A DNA stretch of 64,000 nt from DASUBV01 sp036510065 (GTDB taxonomy: Bacteria; Actinomycetota; Actinomycetes; Streptosporangiales; Streptosporangiaceae), in NCBI GenBank assembly GCA_036510065.1, contig DATCEO010000213.1, positions 124,001-188,000 of the forward strand, given 5' to 3'. This document shows positions 25,144 to 33,672 of this stretch, piece after piece. The position numbers and the translations under genes were made by a program. The stretch's first letter is position 1, and each line of letters starts with the position of its first letter. The notes under the pieces are model-generated. The model was not told the DNA's origin, searched no databases, and saw only the letters and a list, made by a program, of their open reading frames with translations.

Positions 25144-26747
25144 GCGTCCCGCCGGCGCAGCAGCCAGGCGGCCAGGCCCAGGGCGACGACGGTCCACGCG
25201 CACAGCACGGCGAAGCCAGCCCACGGCGCCAGCGGGTAGTAGCCGTTGAACGGCGTGTACGCGTTGCTGACCTGCGGGTACTGCGGGACGCTTTGCTGGA
25301 TGGCGAAGCCGGCGGCCGGGGTGACCCGCAGCAGCCACTGCGACGCGCCCGCAGGGAGCAGTCCGGCGGTGACCAGGACATACGGCAGGACCAGCACTGC
25401 GATGACTGTGGTGACCGCCCCGGCGCTGCGCCGCAGCACCGTGCCCATGGCCAGGGCCAGGACGGCGGCCACGGCGAGCAGCGCCGCCGTGCCGGCCGCC
25501 ACGCGCAGCTGCGTCGGCAGGGAAACCGGCAGGATGAAGTTACCGTGCGCGCGCAGCATCCGCGCGCCGAGCGGGACGGCGACGGCCGATCCCGCTAGCT
25601 CGGCGGCGAAGGTGACGGCGCCGATCACGGTGGCCTTGGCCGCCAGTACCTGGCCCCGCCGCGGCGTCGCGGCCAGGGTAAGGCGCAGCAGGCCCCGCCG
25701 GTACTCGGCGGTGCTGAACATGGTCCCGACCACGATCACCGCGATCAGGCCGCCGAACGCCCCCACGAGGGTGTTCTCGATCGGCATGCCGGGAGCCGCT
25801 CCGCCGCTCACGACGGGCGCGATGTCGCCGGACCCGGCCACAGTGAGGCGGCCGCCGGCCTGGCTGAGCTCGCCCAGAGACGGCGAGCCCGACCCTTCGC
25901 CGCTGCCGTCGACCTGGCCACCGCGCCACGCGCCCCGGGGCCACCGGCCCCGCAGGCTCACGTGATCGAAGTGGCCGGTGGCCTGGCTCGGGCCGCCGGT
26001 CTCGCGGGACGCGCCAGGAGCCTGGCTGCTCGCCACGCTGTCAGGCGGGGCCGCGGCGAACAAGCCGGCCTGCACGGTCGGCGGCAGCCCGGCCAGGCGG
26101 GCGATGCCCACCCTGATCCAGCTCCTGCCGTCGGCCGAGTCGTAGCCGGTGAGCGTGTCGCCGGACCGGGTCAGCCGCAGCCATCGCGGGGCGGCCGCGG
26201 TGGGCGCGCCAGCCACGCCAGCCACATCGCGCGTGTAGTCGTCCTGCATCCGGACCCCGTGGCGGCCGGTGACCATCATGGCCGCATAGGCCGATCCGGG
26301 CCGGGTGCTCGCCGTGATGATGATCCCGGCCTTGGACCACGGCTGGAGGCCGGGCTGCATGCCCGCCAGCGGGTCCTGGCCGGGCTGGACAGCGCCGCTG
26401 GCCGAATAGCGGCCGGTCAGCGCGGTGACCCGGACAATAATGCTGCCGTTGCCGGCCAGCGGCCGACGCGCGAAGTAGAAGCTGTCGGACACCGCCTCGC
26501 CATCGGGTCCGATGGGGCCAGTGCACGGCTCAGCGGTGGGCTGGCCGGGGAAGGGGCCGTAGGAACACACCGCCCCCTGCGCGATGAGCAGCCCGATGCC
26601 TACGGTCACCAGGGCCGCGAGCAGCAGGCCGATGACCCAGCCGCGAACGGTCACGAACTTGGTCCACTCGGCGTGCAGCAGGGCCATGAAGCCGTCGCGC
26701 CCGGCCCGCTGGCTGGATAGGTAGGGCGTCGTCACCGGAGTGATCAT
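25140..26747 (-). CDS. ABC-2 type permease with large extracellular jelly-roll-like insert
   Basis: 535 aa. After the N-terminal HAEWTKFVTVRGWVIG and the first helix (to about residue 57), a region of about 260 residues replaces the usual short loop. It contains WSKAGIIITAS, RWLRLTRSGDTLTGYDSADG and a C-terminal GHFDHVSLRG strand, the pattern of DUF1349/concanavalin-like beta-sandwich domains. It would lie outside the cell. The permease core resumes at about residue 325 (AFGGLIAVIVVGTMFSTAEY) with TPRRGQVLAAKATVIGA. The ATG overlaps the ATPase stop (ATGA). The insert could sense or bind an extracellular glycan or peptide; this is inference. Confidence 0.85.
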   Translation of the reverse strand: MITPVTTPYLSSQRAGRDGFMALLHAEWTKFVTVRGWVIGLLLAALVTVGIGLLIAQGAVCSYGPFPGQPTAEPCTGPIGPDGEAVSDSFYFARRPLAGNGSIIVRVTALTGRYSASGAVQPGQDPLAGMQPGLQPWSKAGIIITASTRPGSAYAAMMVTGRHGVRMQDDYTRDVAGVAGAPTAAAPRWLRLTRSGDTLTGYDSADGRSWIRVGIARLAGLPPTVQAGLFAAAPPDSVASSQAPGASRETGGPSQATGHFDHVSLRGRWPRGAWRGGQVDGSGEGSGSPSLGELSQAGGRLTVAGSGDIAPVVSGGAAPGMPIENTLVGAFGGLIAVIVVGTMFSTAEYRRGLLRLTLAATPRRGQVLAAKATVIGAVTFAAELAGSAVAVPLGARMLRAHGNFILPVSLPTQLRVAAGTAALLAVAAVLALAMGTVLRRSAGAVTTVIAVLVLPYVLVTAGLLPAGASQWLLRVTPAAGFAIQQSVPQYPQVSNAYTPFNGYYPLAPWAGFAVLCAWTVVALGLAAWLLRRRDA

Positions 26748-27670
26748 CGCCCCGCCGCCCCGGCACGGAACTCGACCGCATCGCGGGTGAGTTCCAGGTA
26801 GGCCTCCTCCAGGCTCGCCCGGTACCCGGCTACCTCGGAGAACGGCACCGCGCGCTCGCCGAGCAGGGCTACGACCCGCCCGGCTGCCAGTCCCGACACC
26901 GTCAGGGTGTCCGGCCCGGCGACGGTGACCGCGGCCCCCGCCCGCTCCAGCACCGCCGCCGCCGCCGGACGCGCCGCGGTGCGCAGCGTGACGCGGTCAC
27001 CGGAAGCGGCCGCCAGCAGGTCGGCGACGGTGGCGTCGGCGATCACCTGGCCGCGGCCGGCCACCACCAGATGATCCGCGCAGTCCTGCAGCTCGCTCAT
27101 CAGGTGACTGGACACCAGCACCGCCCGCCCCTGCCAGGCCAGCGACCGCAGGAACCCGCGCATCCACGTGATGCCGTCGGGATCCATGCCGTTGAACGGC
27201 TCGTCCAGCATCAGCGCCGGCGGGTCGCCCAGCAGGGCCGCCGCGATCCCCAGCCGCTGCCGCATGCCCAGCGAGAAACCGCCCGCCCGCCGCCGCCCCG
27301 CCTGCTGCAGGCCGGCCGCCTCGATGACCTCGTCGACGCGGCGGGCACCCAGGCCCTGCGAGTGGGCCAGCCACAGCAGGTGGTTGCGGGCGGTCCGGCT
27401 GGGCTGCAGCGCCCCGGCGTCCAGCAGTGACCCGAGGTGGCTCAGCGGGCGCCGCAGGCTCCGGTACGGCCGGCCGCCGACCCGCGCGCTGCCCGCGTCC
27501 GGGGTGTCCAGGCCCAGAATCACCCGCATGGTGGTGGACTTGCCCGCCCCGTTGGGCCCGACGAAGCCCGTCACCAGCCCGGGTCTGACCGTGAACGACA
27601 TCCCGTCCAGCGCCAGCGCGGGCCCGAACCTCTTGCGCAGCCCGCTGACTTCGATGGTGGCCTGGGTCAT
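26744..27670 (-). CDS. ABC transporter ATP-binding protein
   Basis: A 308-aa ATPase of the drug/antibiotic-export (DrrA-like) group. It has Walker A GPNGAGKSTTMR, signature FSLGMRQRLGIAAALLGDP, Walker B ALMLDEPFNGMDP and the H-loop VLVSSHLMSEL, with a C-terminal extension of about 90 aa. The ATG at 27670 has GAGGAGG upstream. First gene of the three-gene exporter operon. Its promoter carries the 39-bp inverted repeat (27724-27762) also found before the response-regulator gene, which suggests direct control by that two-component system. Confidence 0.94.
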   Translation of the reverse strand: MTQATIEVSGLRKRFGPALALDGMSFTVRPGLVTGFVGPNGAGKSTTMRVILGLDTPDAGSARVGGRPYRSLRRPLSHLGSLLDAGALQPSRTARNHLLWLAHSQGLGARRVDEVIEAAGLQQAGRRRAGGFSLGMRQRLGIAAALLGDPPALMLDEPFNGMDPDGITWMRGFLRSLAWQGRAVLVSSHLMSELQDCADHLVVAGRGQVIADATVADLLAAASGDRVTLRTAARPAAAAVLERAGAAVTVAGPDTLTVSGLAAGRVVALLGERAVPFSEVAGYRASLEEAYLELTRDAVEFRAGAAGR

Positions 27671-27723
27671 GGTCGTCCTCCTCGGGGGCAGATCCGCTTG
27701 GAGGAGGTTGTACGCCCGGGAGG

Positions 27724-27762
27724 GTGGCACCGCGGTGTCACCGGCTGACACCGCGCTGCCAC
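27724..27762. promoter_or_regulatory. Putative response-regulator operator at the ABC operon
   Basis: GTGGCACCGCGGTGTCA (27724-27740), 5-bp spacer CCGGC, TGACACCGCGCTGCCAC (27746-27762): 17-bp arms with one mismatch, core GGTGTCA-N5-TGACACC. It lies 54 bp upstream of the ATPase ATG. An identical 39-bp element occurs at 28740-28778 before the response regulator. Confidence 0.75.
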
Positions 27763-27947
27763 CGGCGAGCTGGCAGGGCCGCTGCGCAGCGGCGGCTGAA
27801 GCAGGAGAGGAGCGCAAGCAGCCGCGTAAGCGACTCCGAAGGCTGGTATTCCGGCCGGGCAGCCGCCGACACGGCATCGCTTCACGGTCACCGTGAGGTC
27901 ACCGCCAAATCCGCCTGAGCGTACCGCTCAGCGCCTGACCTTGATCC

Positions 27948-28229
27948 CTACCGCCGACGGTAAGCATCCGAGCGATGTTGTATGTCCTGCACGACCACAA
28001 CCCGCTTTGATTCGTCGATCCGGTACAGGATGCGCCACTGGGTACCGAACCGTGCGCTGTGGGAGCCGACTAGATATTCCCGAAGTGGCTTGCCGACCCG
28101 GTATGGCGCCTCCAGAAGCGGGCCGGTGATGAATTCGACGGCTGCGACGGCCACGTCCTCGGGAAGCACCTCGGAGATCGCGCGCCGGGCCGGGCGGGTC
28201 AGTCCGAGCTCATAAGGCCCGGCACTCAC
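27948..28229 (-). CDS. RelE/ParE-type toxin
   Basis: A 93-aa toxin of the RelE/ParE superfamily, probably a ribosome-dependent mRNA endonuclease. GLTRPARRAISEVLPED is the N-terminal helix pair, and REYLVGSHSARFGTQWRILYRIDESKRVVVVQDIQHRSDAY gives the RelE beta-sheet with basic and aromatic residues (R, H, Y) expected at the catalytic surface. The GTG start overlaps the antitoxin stop by 4 bp, the usual antitoxin-first order. The module lies between the ABC operon and the two-component genes. Confidence 0.9.
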   Translation of the reverse strand: MSAGPYELGLTRPARRAISEVLPEDVAVAAVEFITGPLLEAPYRVGKPLREYLVGSHSARFGTQWRILYRIDESKRVVVVQDIQHRSDAYRRR

Positions 28230-28480
28230 CGCTGGCGCTCAGCGAGCAGGGCACGCGCGGCGTCGGCTCCGTAGACCACGTCGCCAGCCTGCTCGGACTC
28301 GCGGGCTTCCGCCAGGCCCCTGAGCGCGGCTGGGTCGGCGAGAATCTCAGCGGTCTCGCGCATCGAAAGGTACTCTTCGATCGCGACCAGAACCGTCTGC
28401 TGCATGCTGCGATGCTCGATTTCAGCGACCTGCTTGAGCTGATTCTCCACCTCAGGCGGCAAGCGAAGTGTCATAGCCAT
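28226..28480 (-). CDS. Ribbon-helix-helix antitoxin
   Basis: An 84-aa antitoxin. The N-terminal TLRLPPEVENQLKQVAEIEH and SMQQTVLVAIEEYLS fit a ribbon-helix-helix DNA-binding domain; the C-terminal half (ADPAALRGLAEARESEQAGD) would wrap the toxin. Two ATGs are possible (28480 or 28474); a TATGGTATCAT stretch immediately upstream suggests a leaderless or near-leaderless promoter with a TGGTAT direct repeat that may be autoregulatory. Confidence 0.87.
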   Translation of the reverse strand: MAMTLRLPPEVENQLKQVAEIEHRSMQQTVLVAIEEYLSMRETAEILADPAALRGLAEARESEQAGDVVYGADAARALLAERQR

Positions 28481-28601
28481 ACCAGCATGATACCATAACG
28501 GTGCAGTGGTCGCTATCTGCGGAATACGCGCACCGCAGCAGAGCGGAACAGCCACCCCGCTCATCAGGGCGAAGAAAATGCCATGTTCCCGATGTGCGTC
28601 C

Positions 28602-28794
28602 TGACCGCCCCGCTCGGCCCGCGCGAAGCCCGTCACCAGCCCCGGTCTGACCGTGAACGACATCCCGTCCAGCGCCAGTGCCGGCCCGAACCCCCCCTCG
28701 AGGGCAGATCCGCTTGGAGGAGGTTGTACGCCCGGGATGGTGGCACCGCGGTGTCACCGGCTGACACCGCGCTGCCACCGGCGGGCTGGCAGGG
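28602..28794 (-). pseudogene. Decayed duplicate of the ABC ATPase 5' end and promoter
   Basis: Aligns closely to about 27541-27778. MSFTVRPGLVTGF is retained, but the Walker A region is out of frame and degraded (FARAERGGQ instead of FVGPNGAGK), and 46 bp, including the original start codon, are missing. The promoter half, including GCTTGGAGGAGGTTGTACG and the 39-bp inverted repeat, is nearly identical to the original. This remnant links the two-component promoter to the toxin-antitoxin module and indicates a local duplication. Confidence 0.85.
28740..28778. promoter_or_regulatory. Putative autoregulatory operator of the two-component operon
   Basis: Identical in all 39 positions to the element at 27724-27762 (arms GTGGCACCGCGGTGTCA and TGACACCGCGCTGCCAC around CCGGC). 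It ends 82 bp before the response-regulator ATG. Confidence 0.75.
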
Positions 28795-28860
28795 TAGGAC
28801 GGGGATCGTCCTGCCCCGAGGCGGCGGAGCGGCCGCCGCCGGCGAAGGGTCGAGAAGAGC

Positions 28861-29523
28861 ATGAGAGTGCTGGTCGTGGAGGATTTCGAGATCCTGGCCG
28901 CGACGATCGGGACCGGCTTGCGCCGCGAGGGCATGGCGGTCGACGTGGTCCTGGACGGTAACGACGCGCTCGACCATCTGGCGCTCACCCGCTATGACGT
29001 CGTGGTGCTGGACCGGGACCTGCCGGGCGTGCACGGCGACGAGGTCTGCCGGGCGATCATGGCGGCGGGGTCGCCGAGCCGGGTGCTGATGCTGACCGCG
29101 GCCAGCACGGTCGCCGAGCGCGTGGACGGCCTCGGGCTGGGCGCCGACGACTACCTGCCCAAGCCCTTCGACTTCACCGAGCTAGTGGCCCGCGTTCGCG
29201 CCCTGGGGCGCCGCTCCGCCGCCGCGGTCCCTCCCACCCTCGCCAGCGGCGACGTGACCCTCGACCCGGCCCGCCGGGTCGCGTTCCGGGCCGGCCGGCG
29301 CCTCGAGCTGAGCCCGAAGGAGTTCGCGGTCCTGGAGTACCTGCTCGCTGCGGCGGGCCGGGTGGTCTCGGCCGAGGAACTGCTCGAACGAGTCTGGGAC
29401 GAGGCGGCGGATCCGTTTACCACCGCGGTCAAGACGACGATCCGCCGGCTTCGGCCCAAGCTGGGCGAGCCGCCCGTGATCCATACCGAGCGCGGCGGCG
29501 GTTACCGAATCGGGGGCAGCTAA
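28861..29523 (+). CDS. OmpR/PhoB family response regulator
   Basis: A 220-aa DNA-binding response regulator. The receiver domain has the acidic pair ED at residues 7-8, phospho-acceptor D51 (VVVLDRDLPG) and K101 (LPKPFDF). The C-terminal winged helix ends GGGYRIGG, with FTTAVKTTIRRLRPKLGEPP as recognition region. The TAA stop overlaps the ATG of the kinase by 1 bp. The operator at 28740-28778 also occurs at the ABC operon, making that operon the likely target. Confidence 0.94.
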   Translation: MRVLVVEDFEILAATIGTGLRREGMAVDVVLDGNDALDHLALTRYDVVVLDRDLPGVHGDEVCRAIMAAGSPSRVLMLTAASTVAERVDGLGLGADDYLPKPFDFTELVARVRALGRRSAAAVPPTLASGDVTLDPARRVAFRAGRRLELSPKEFAVLEYLLAAAGRVVSAEELLERVWDEAADPFTTAVKTTIRRLRPKLGEPPVIHTERGGGYRIGGS

Positions 29524-30677
29524 TGGCCCGTCCTGGCCCGCCGGCGTCGGTGTTCCGCTTTCCCCGGCGCCGGCTGCAGCTGCAGCTCGCCCTGTTCTAC
29601 GCGGGCGTCTTCCTCGTCTCCGGCGTCGCCCTGCTCGCCATCCCGGGCATCGCGCTGATCGGGGTCAAGAGCACGGTTCACGCCGGGACCCGGAGCAGCG
29701 CGTCGGCCATCGCCCAGCACGGCACCGACGTCCGCCAGCAGGTCATCGGCTCCGCCGTGGCGCTGGCGATCACGGTGGTGCTGTCCCTCGTCCTCGGCTG
29801 GCTGATCGCCGGCCGGCTGCTGCGACCGCTGCGCACAATCACCGCCACCGCGCGGGACATCTCCGCCAGCAACCTGCACCAGCGCCTGCGCCCGGGCGAC
29901 CGCGGCGACGAGTTCACCGAGCTCGCCCGCACGCTCAACGACCTGTTCGGGCGGCTCGAGGCGTCGTTTGAGTCGCAGCGGCATTTCGTGGCCAACGCCT
30001 CGCACGAGCTGCGCACCCCGCTCACCGCGGAGCGGACCCTGATCCAGGTGGCACTGGCCGATCCAGGCGGTAACGAGCAGACCCTGCGAGCGGCCTGCCA
30101 GCAGGTGCTGGCCTTGGGCGAGCAGCAGGAACGCCTCATCGAGGCGCTGCTCACCCTGGCCAGCAGCGAGCGGGGCATCCAGGTGCGGGAACCGTTTGAC
30201 CTGGCCGAGATCACCCGCCGGGTGCTCCTGGTCCGCCGCCAGGAGGCCGGGCGCCGCGGCATCAGCGTCGGCACCCGGCTCGCCGCGGCTCCGGCAGCGG
30301 GTGACCCGAGCCTGGCCGAGAGCCTGGTGGCCAACCTGGTCGACAACGCGCTGCGGCACAACGCGGCCGGCGGCCAGGTGGAGATCTCGACTGCCGCGAC
30401 CGCCGGAGGGGCGCATATCTGGGTCAGCAACACCGGAACCGTGATCCCGCCCGGCGAGGTCGAGCGCCTGTTCCGGCCGTTCCAGCAGCTAGGCCCGGAC
30501 CGGGTCCGGCGCAGTGGCGGACACGGGCTTGGCCTGGCCATCGTGCACGCCATCGCCGCCGCCCACGGTGCCGCGGTCCGTCCCCGCGCCCGGCCGGAAG
30601 GCGGCCTCGACATCGACGTGAGCTTCCCGCGTGAGGGCGATCAGCCCGCGGGCAGCGGCGGGAACTCGGGCGCGTGA
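29523..30677 (+). CDS. Sensor histidine kinase (HAMP)
   Basis: A 384-aa membrane kinase. Helix 1 is at about residues 22-48 and helix 2 at about 75-100, with only about 27 residues outside, so it probably senses within the membrane or through a partner such as the ABC permease. HAMP follows, then HisKA with H161 in FVANASHELRTPLT and HATPase_c (NLVDNALRHN, GHGLGLAIVHAIAAAHG). This intramembrane-sensing plan plus the neighbouring exporter fits envelope-stress or antimicrobial sensing. It overlaps the opposing enoyl-CoA hydratase gene by 37 bp at the 3' ends. Confidence 0.94.
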   Translation: MARPGPPASVFRFPRRRLQLQLALFYAGVFLVSGVALLAIPGIALIGVKSTVHAGTRSSASAIAQHGTDVRQQVIGSAVALAITVVLSLVLGWLIAGRLLRPLRTITATARDISASNLHQRLRPGDRGDEFTELARTLNDLFGRLEASFESQRHFVANASHELRTPLTAERTLIQVALADPGGNEQTLRAACQQVLALGEQQERLIEALLTLASSERGIQVREPFDLAEITRRVLLVRRQEAGRRGISVGTRLAAAPAAGDPSLAESLVANLVDNALRHNAAGGQVEISTAATAGGAHIWVSNTGTVIPPGEVERLFRPFQQLGPDRVRRSGGHGLGLAIVHAIAAAHGAAVRPRARPEGGLDIDVSFPREGDQPAGSGGNSGA

Positions 30678-31447
30678 CCTTCGCCGCGGGCAGCCAGGGC
30701 GGCGGCCAGGTCGGGGTGCTCGAAAGACTCGTCCATCAGTGCGAGAGTCCGGCGCAGCGCCGCGTCGTCGGTGGCCTCGAGGTCGGCGTAGACCTGCGAC
30801 TTGGCCGTGGCCATCGAGTACGGGGAGCAGGACTCCGCGAGCCTGGTGGCGTAGCCGACCGCTTCGGCGAGCACGGACTCCCTGCTGCTGACGTACTGCA
30901 CCAGGCCGATCCGGGCGGCTTCCTCGCCGGTGATGGTGCGGGCGCTCAGCAGCAGGTCCAGGCTCCACGCCGTGCCGATCACCCGCGGCAGCAGCCACGA
31001 CAGGCCGTACTCGGCCACCAGGCCGAGCCGCGCGAAGGTGGTGCTGATCTTTGCGTCCGCCGCGGCGAAGCGGACGTCGCTGCCCATCATGTAGGCGAAG
31101 CCGATGCCGGCCACCGGGCCGTTCACGGCGCAGATGACCGGCTTGCGGATACGGAAGGCGACGGTGGGCAGGTCCTCGCGCCGGGGCAGGAAGCCGCGGA
31201 TAGTCGCGGCGCCCTCGGACAGGATGCCCAGGTCGGCCCCGGCGCAGAAGCCGCGGCCCGCACCGGTCACGACCACGGCCCGTACGCCGGGCCCGGCGTC
31301 GGCGGCGCGGAGGGCATCGCCGTAGGCGGCGGCCATCGAGGGCGTGATCGCGTTGAGCACGTCCGGCCGGCTGAGCGAGACGATCGCGACCGCTCCCTCG
31401 CGCCGGACCGTGATCTCGGGCGTGGTGCCCGCCTGCGCCGTCGTCAC
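30641..31447 (-). CDS. Enoyl-CoA hydratase/isomerase family protein
   Basis: A 268-aa crotonase-fold protein, acting on an acyl-CoA. VRAVVVTGAGRGFCAGADLG and VICAVNGPVAGIGFAYMMGSD provide the oxyanion-hole motifs, and ISTTFARLGLVAEYGLSWLL contains the usual acidic position (E in VAEYG). GTG start. Convergent with, and 37 bp overlapping, the sensor kinase gene. The exact reaction (hydratase, isomerase or hydrolase) is not determined. Confidence 0.9.
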   Translation of the reverse strand: MTTAQAGTTPEITVRREGAVAIVSLSRPDVLNAITPSMAAAYGDALRAADAGPGVRAVVVTGAGRGFCAGADLGILSEGAATIRGFLPRREDLPTVAFRIRKPVICAVNGPVAGIGFAYMMGSDVRFAAADAKISTTFARLGLVAEYGLSWLLPRVIGTAWSLDLLLSARTITGEEAARIGLVQYVSSRESVLAEAVGYATRLAESCSPYSMATAKSQVYADLEATDDAALRRTLALMDESFEHPDLAAALAARGEGHAPEFPPLPAG

Positions 31448-31543
31448 GATGCCTCCCGCTGACCGGTCCCCGGAGCCACCAATTTAGCGCTTTTCCTGCT
31501 AGACAACTGCTGCGCGACAGTGACCGGAGGAGGCAAGAGCATC

Positions 31544-32309
31544 ATGACCGACCTCGTGCTGGTGGACCGGCCGGCGAGCGGCATCGCCGTCGTCACGCTG
31601 AACCGCCCGGCGAAATATAACGCGCTCACCGCGGAGCTCGTCGCCGCCCTGCAGCGGCTGCTTGGCGAGCTCGCCGAGGACGACGGCCTGCGCGCGGTCG
31701 TTCTCACCGGCGCCGGCCCCGCCTTCTGCGCGGGCCTGGACCTGATCGAGCTCGGCGCGGGTGCCGAGTTCCCGCCCGGCGACCTGGCGCCCCTGCTGGC
31801 GCTTCCGGTCCCGGTGATCGGGGCGATCAACGGCGTCGCCGTGACCGGCGGCCTTGAGCTGGCGCTGGCGTGCGACTTCCGGATCGGCAGCGAGCGGGCC
31901 CGCTTCGCCGACACCCACGCCCGGGTCGGGGTCACCCCGGCCTGGGGGCTGCCCGCACGGCTGCCAGGCCGTGGGCCAGTCGTGGGCCCGGCAGATGTCG
32001 ATGACCGGCGATTTCGTGGACGCGCCGACGGCGCTGCGGATCGGCCTGATCAACGAGCTGGTCGCGCACGGCTCGCTCCTCGAGCGCGCCGTCCAGCTCG
32101 CCGCGAGCGTCACCTCGACCGACCAGGCCACCGCGGCGCGCATCCGCGAGGTGTATGACCTGGCCCGCGACCAGACCGGGGCGCAGGCCCTGGCGGCGGA
32201 GAAAGCGCTCAGTGCCGACGGCGTGCTGATCACCGACCCGGAGGCGTTCGCGGCCCGGCGCGCCGCCGTGTTCGCCCGCGGCCGCACCCAGCCCGGTCAG
32301 GACCACTGA
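31544..32309 (+). pseudogene. Frameshifted enoyl-CoA hydratase
   Basis: A crotonase-family gene starting at ATG 31544 after GGAGGAGG. LRAVVLTGAGPAFCAGLDLIE and VPVIGAINGVAVTGGLELALACD are intact. At about 31961-31966 one base is missing (CTGCCAGGCC where CTGCCCCAGGCC-like sequence would keep frame), so the remainder, AVGQSWARQMSMTGDFVDAPTAL onward to 32309, is in another frame. The C-terminal third is otherwise well preserved, so the lesion is very recent or a sequencing error. Divergent from the intact paralog at 30641-31447. Confidence 0.88.
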
Positions 32310-32421
32310 ATAGGGCAGGAACTTCCCGTCCAGGGTCACCACCGCCCGGTCACCGGCCGCGCCGGGGCGCTCCGGCCGCTCACGTGGCGATGGGCCGGCT
32401 AGCGGGTACGACCATCGGCAT

Positions 32422-33672
32422 ATGACGGCGACGGGGGTCCGCCAAGGCGTGAGCGCGGACGTCGACAGGCTATTGACCCGGTTTACCCGGTTCCTGCTCC
32501 TCTACAGCGCGGAGGGCGGGTTTGAGCTGCGCGAGACCGTCCGCTCGGTCGGCGCTGCCTACCAGGCCGACGCCGACGTCCTCGCGGTGGCCGAGGGAGC
32601 GGTCCTGGTCGTCCGGCACCCGGACGGGTCGGAGCACGCCGACACCGTGCATGTCGCGCCCGAGCTGGCCCGGCTCGACCTGGTCGCAGAGGGGAAGTTC
32701 CTGGCCGGCCGGATCAGCGCGGGCGGCCTGACCGCCGCGGACGCCGACCGGGAGCTGGCTGGCCTGGCGGCCCGGCGCGAGTCCTATCCGGCCTGGCTGC
32801 GGATCATCGGGGTGACGCTGTTCGCGGCCGGGTTCGCGCCCAGCGTGCAGGCCACCTGGCGCGAGCTGGGCAGCAGCGTCATCCTGGGCGCGGTGATGGG
32901 CGTGCTGTTCGTCGTCGCCGACCGGCTCCGGGTGCTGCGGACGCTGCTCCCCATCGTCGGGCCCCTGGTGGTGGCGGTCATTGCCTTCGAGGCGCTGCAC
33001 GCCGACCGGGCCCCGGGCGGCCCGGTGATCTTGATGATCCCGGCGCTGTTCGTGCTGATCCCCGGTGACTTCCTGTGCGCGGCCACGGTCGAGCTGGCCG
33101 TCGGCCAGATCACCCCCGGGGCCGTCCGGCTGGCCCAGGCCGCGTTCACCCTGGTCGAGCTGGCGGCGGGCGTGGTGATCGCCGCGGAGATCACCGGGGC
33201 CGGTACCCGCAGCCTGTTCGAGGCCCGGGTGCCGAGCGCCCTGCCCGGCTGGGTGCTCGTGGTGTCGTGGATACCGTTCACCATCGGCCTGGCCTGGACC
33301 TTCAGCGCCAGGATGCGCGACGTGCCGTGGATTCTCGGCCTGGTCTACATCGCCTGGGGCGTTCAGCAGGGCATGACCAGGGCGGTCGGCCCGACGGCCG
33401 GCACCTTCGCCGCCGCCGCCGCGCTGGCCGTGGTGGCCGGCCTGCTCGAGCGGTCCGCGCGGCGGCCGCCCCGGATCGTGCTGATCCTCGGGGGGTTCTT
33501 CGCCCTGACCGTCGGGGCGCTGGCCCTGCGCGGCCTGACCACGATCGACGCCGGGAACCAGGCCCAGGGGCTCGCCGACCTGCGCGACGCGATCACGCAG
33601 ACCACCGCGCTCACCCTCGGGCTCATCGTCGGCGCGATCGCGGCCATGGCGGGCGCCCGGAACCGGACCTAG
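32422..33672 (+). CDS. Threonine/serine exporter family protein (ThrE-like)
   Basis: A 416-aa membrane protein. The N-terminal cytoplasmic domain (LLLYSAEGGFELRETVRSVG) precedes about ten transmembrane helices: LRIIGVTLFAAGFAPSV, VVADRLRVLRTLLPIVGPL, MIPALFVLIPGDFLCAATVE, and a second half with AAALAVVAGLLERSARRPP. This matches the fused ThrE (YjjP plus YjjB) architecture that exports threonine and serine in corynebacteria. ATG at 32422, monocistronic. Confidence 0.87.
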   Translation: MTATGVRQGVSADVDRLLTRFTRFLLLYSAEGGFELRETVRSVGAAYQADADVLAVAEGAVLVVRHPDGSEHADTVHVAPELARLDLVAEGKFLAGRISAGGLTAADADRELAGLAARRESYPAWLRIIGVTLFAAGFAPSVQATWRELGSSVILGAVMGVLFVVADRLRVLRTLLPIVGPLVVAVIAFEALHADRAPGGPVILMIPALFVLIPGDFLCAATVELAVGQITPGAVRLAQAAFTLVELAAGVVIAAEITGAGTRSLFEARVPSALPGWVLVVSWIPFTIGLAWTFSARMRDVPWILGLVYIAWGVQQGMTRAVGPTAGTFAAAAALAVVAGLLERSARRPPRIVLILGGFFALTVGALALRGLTTIDAGNQAQGLADLRDAITQTTALTLGLIVGAIAAMAGARNRT

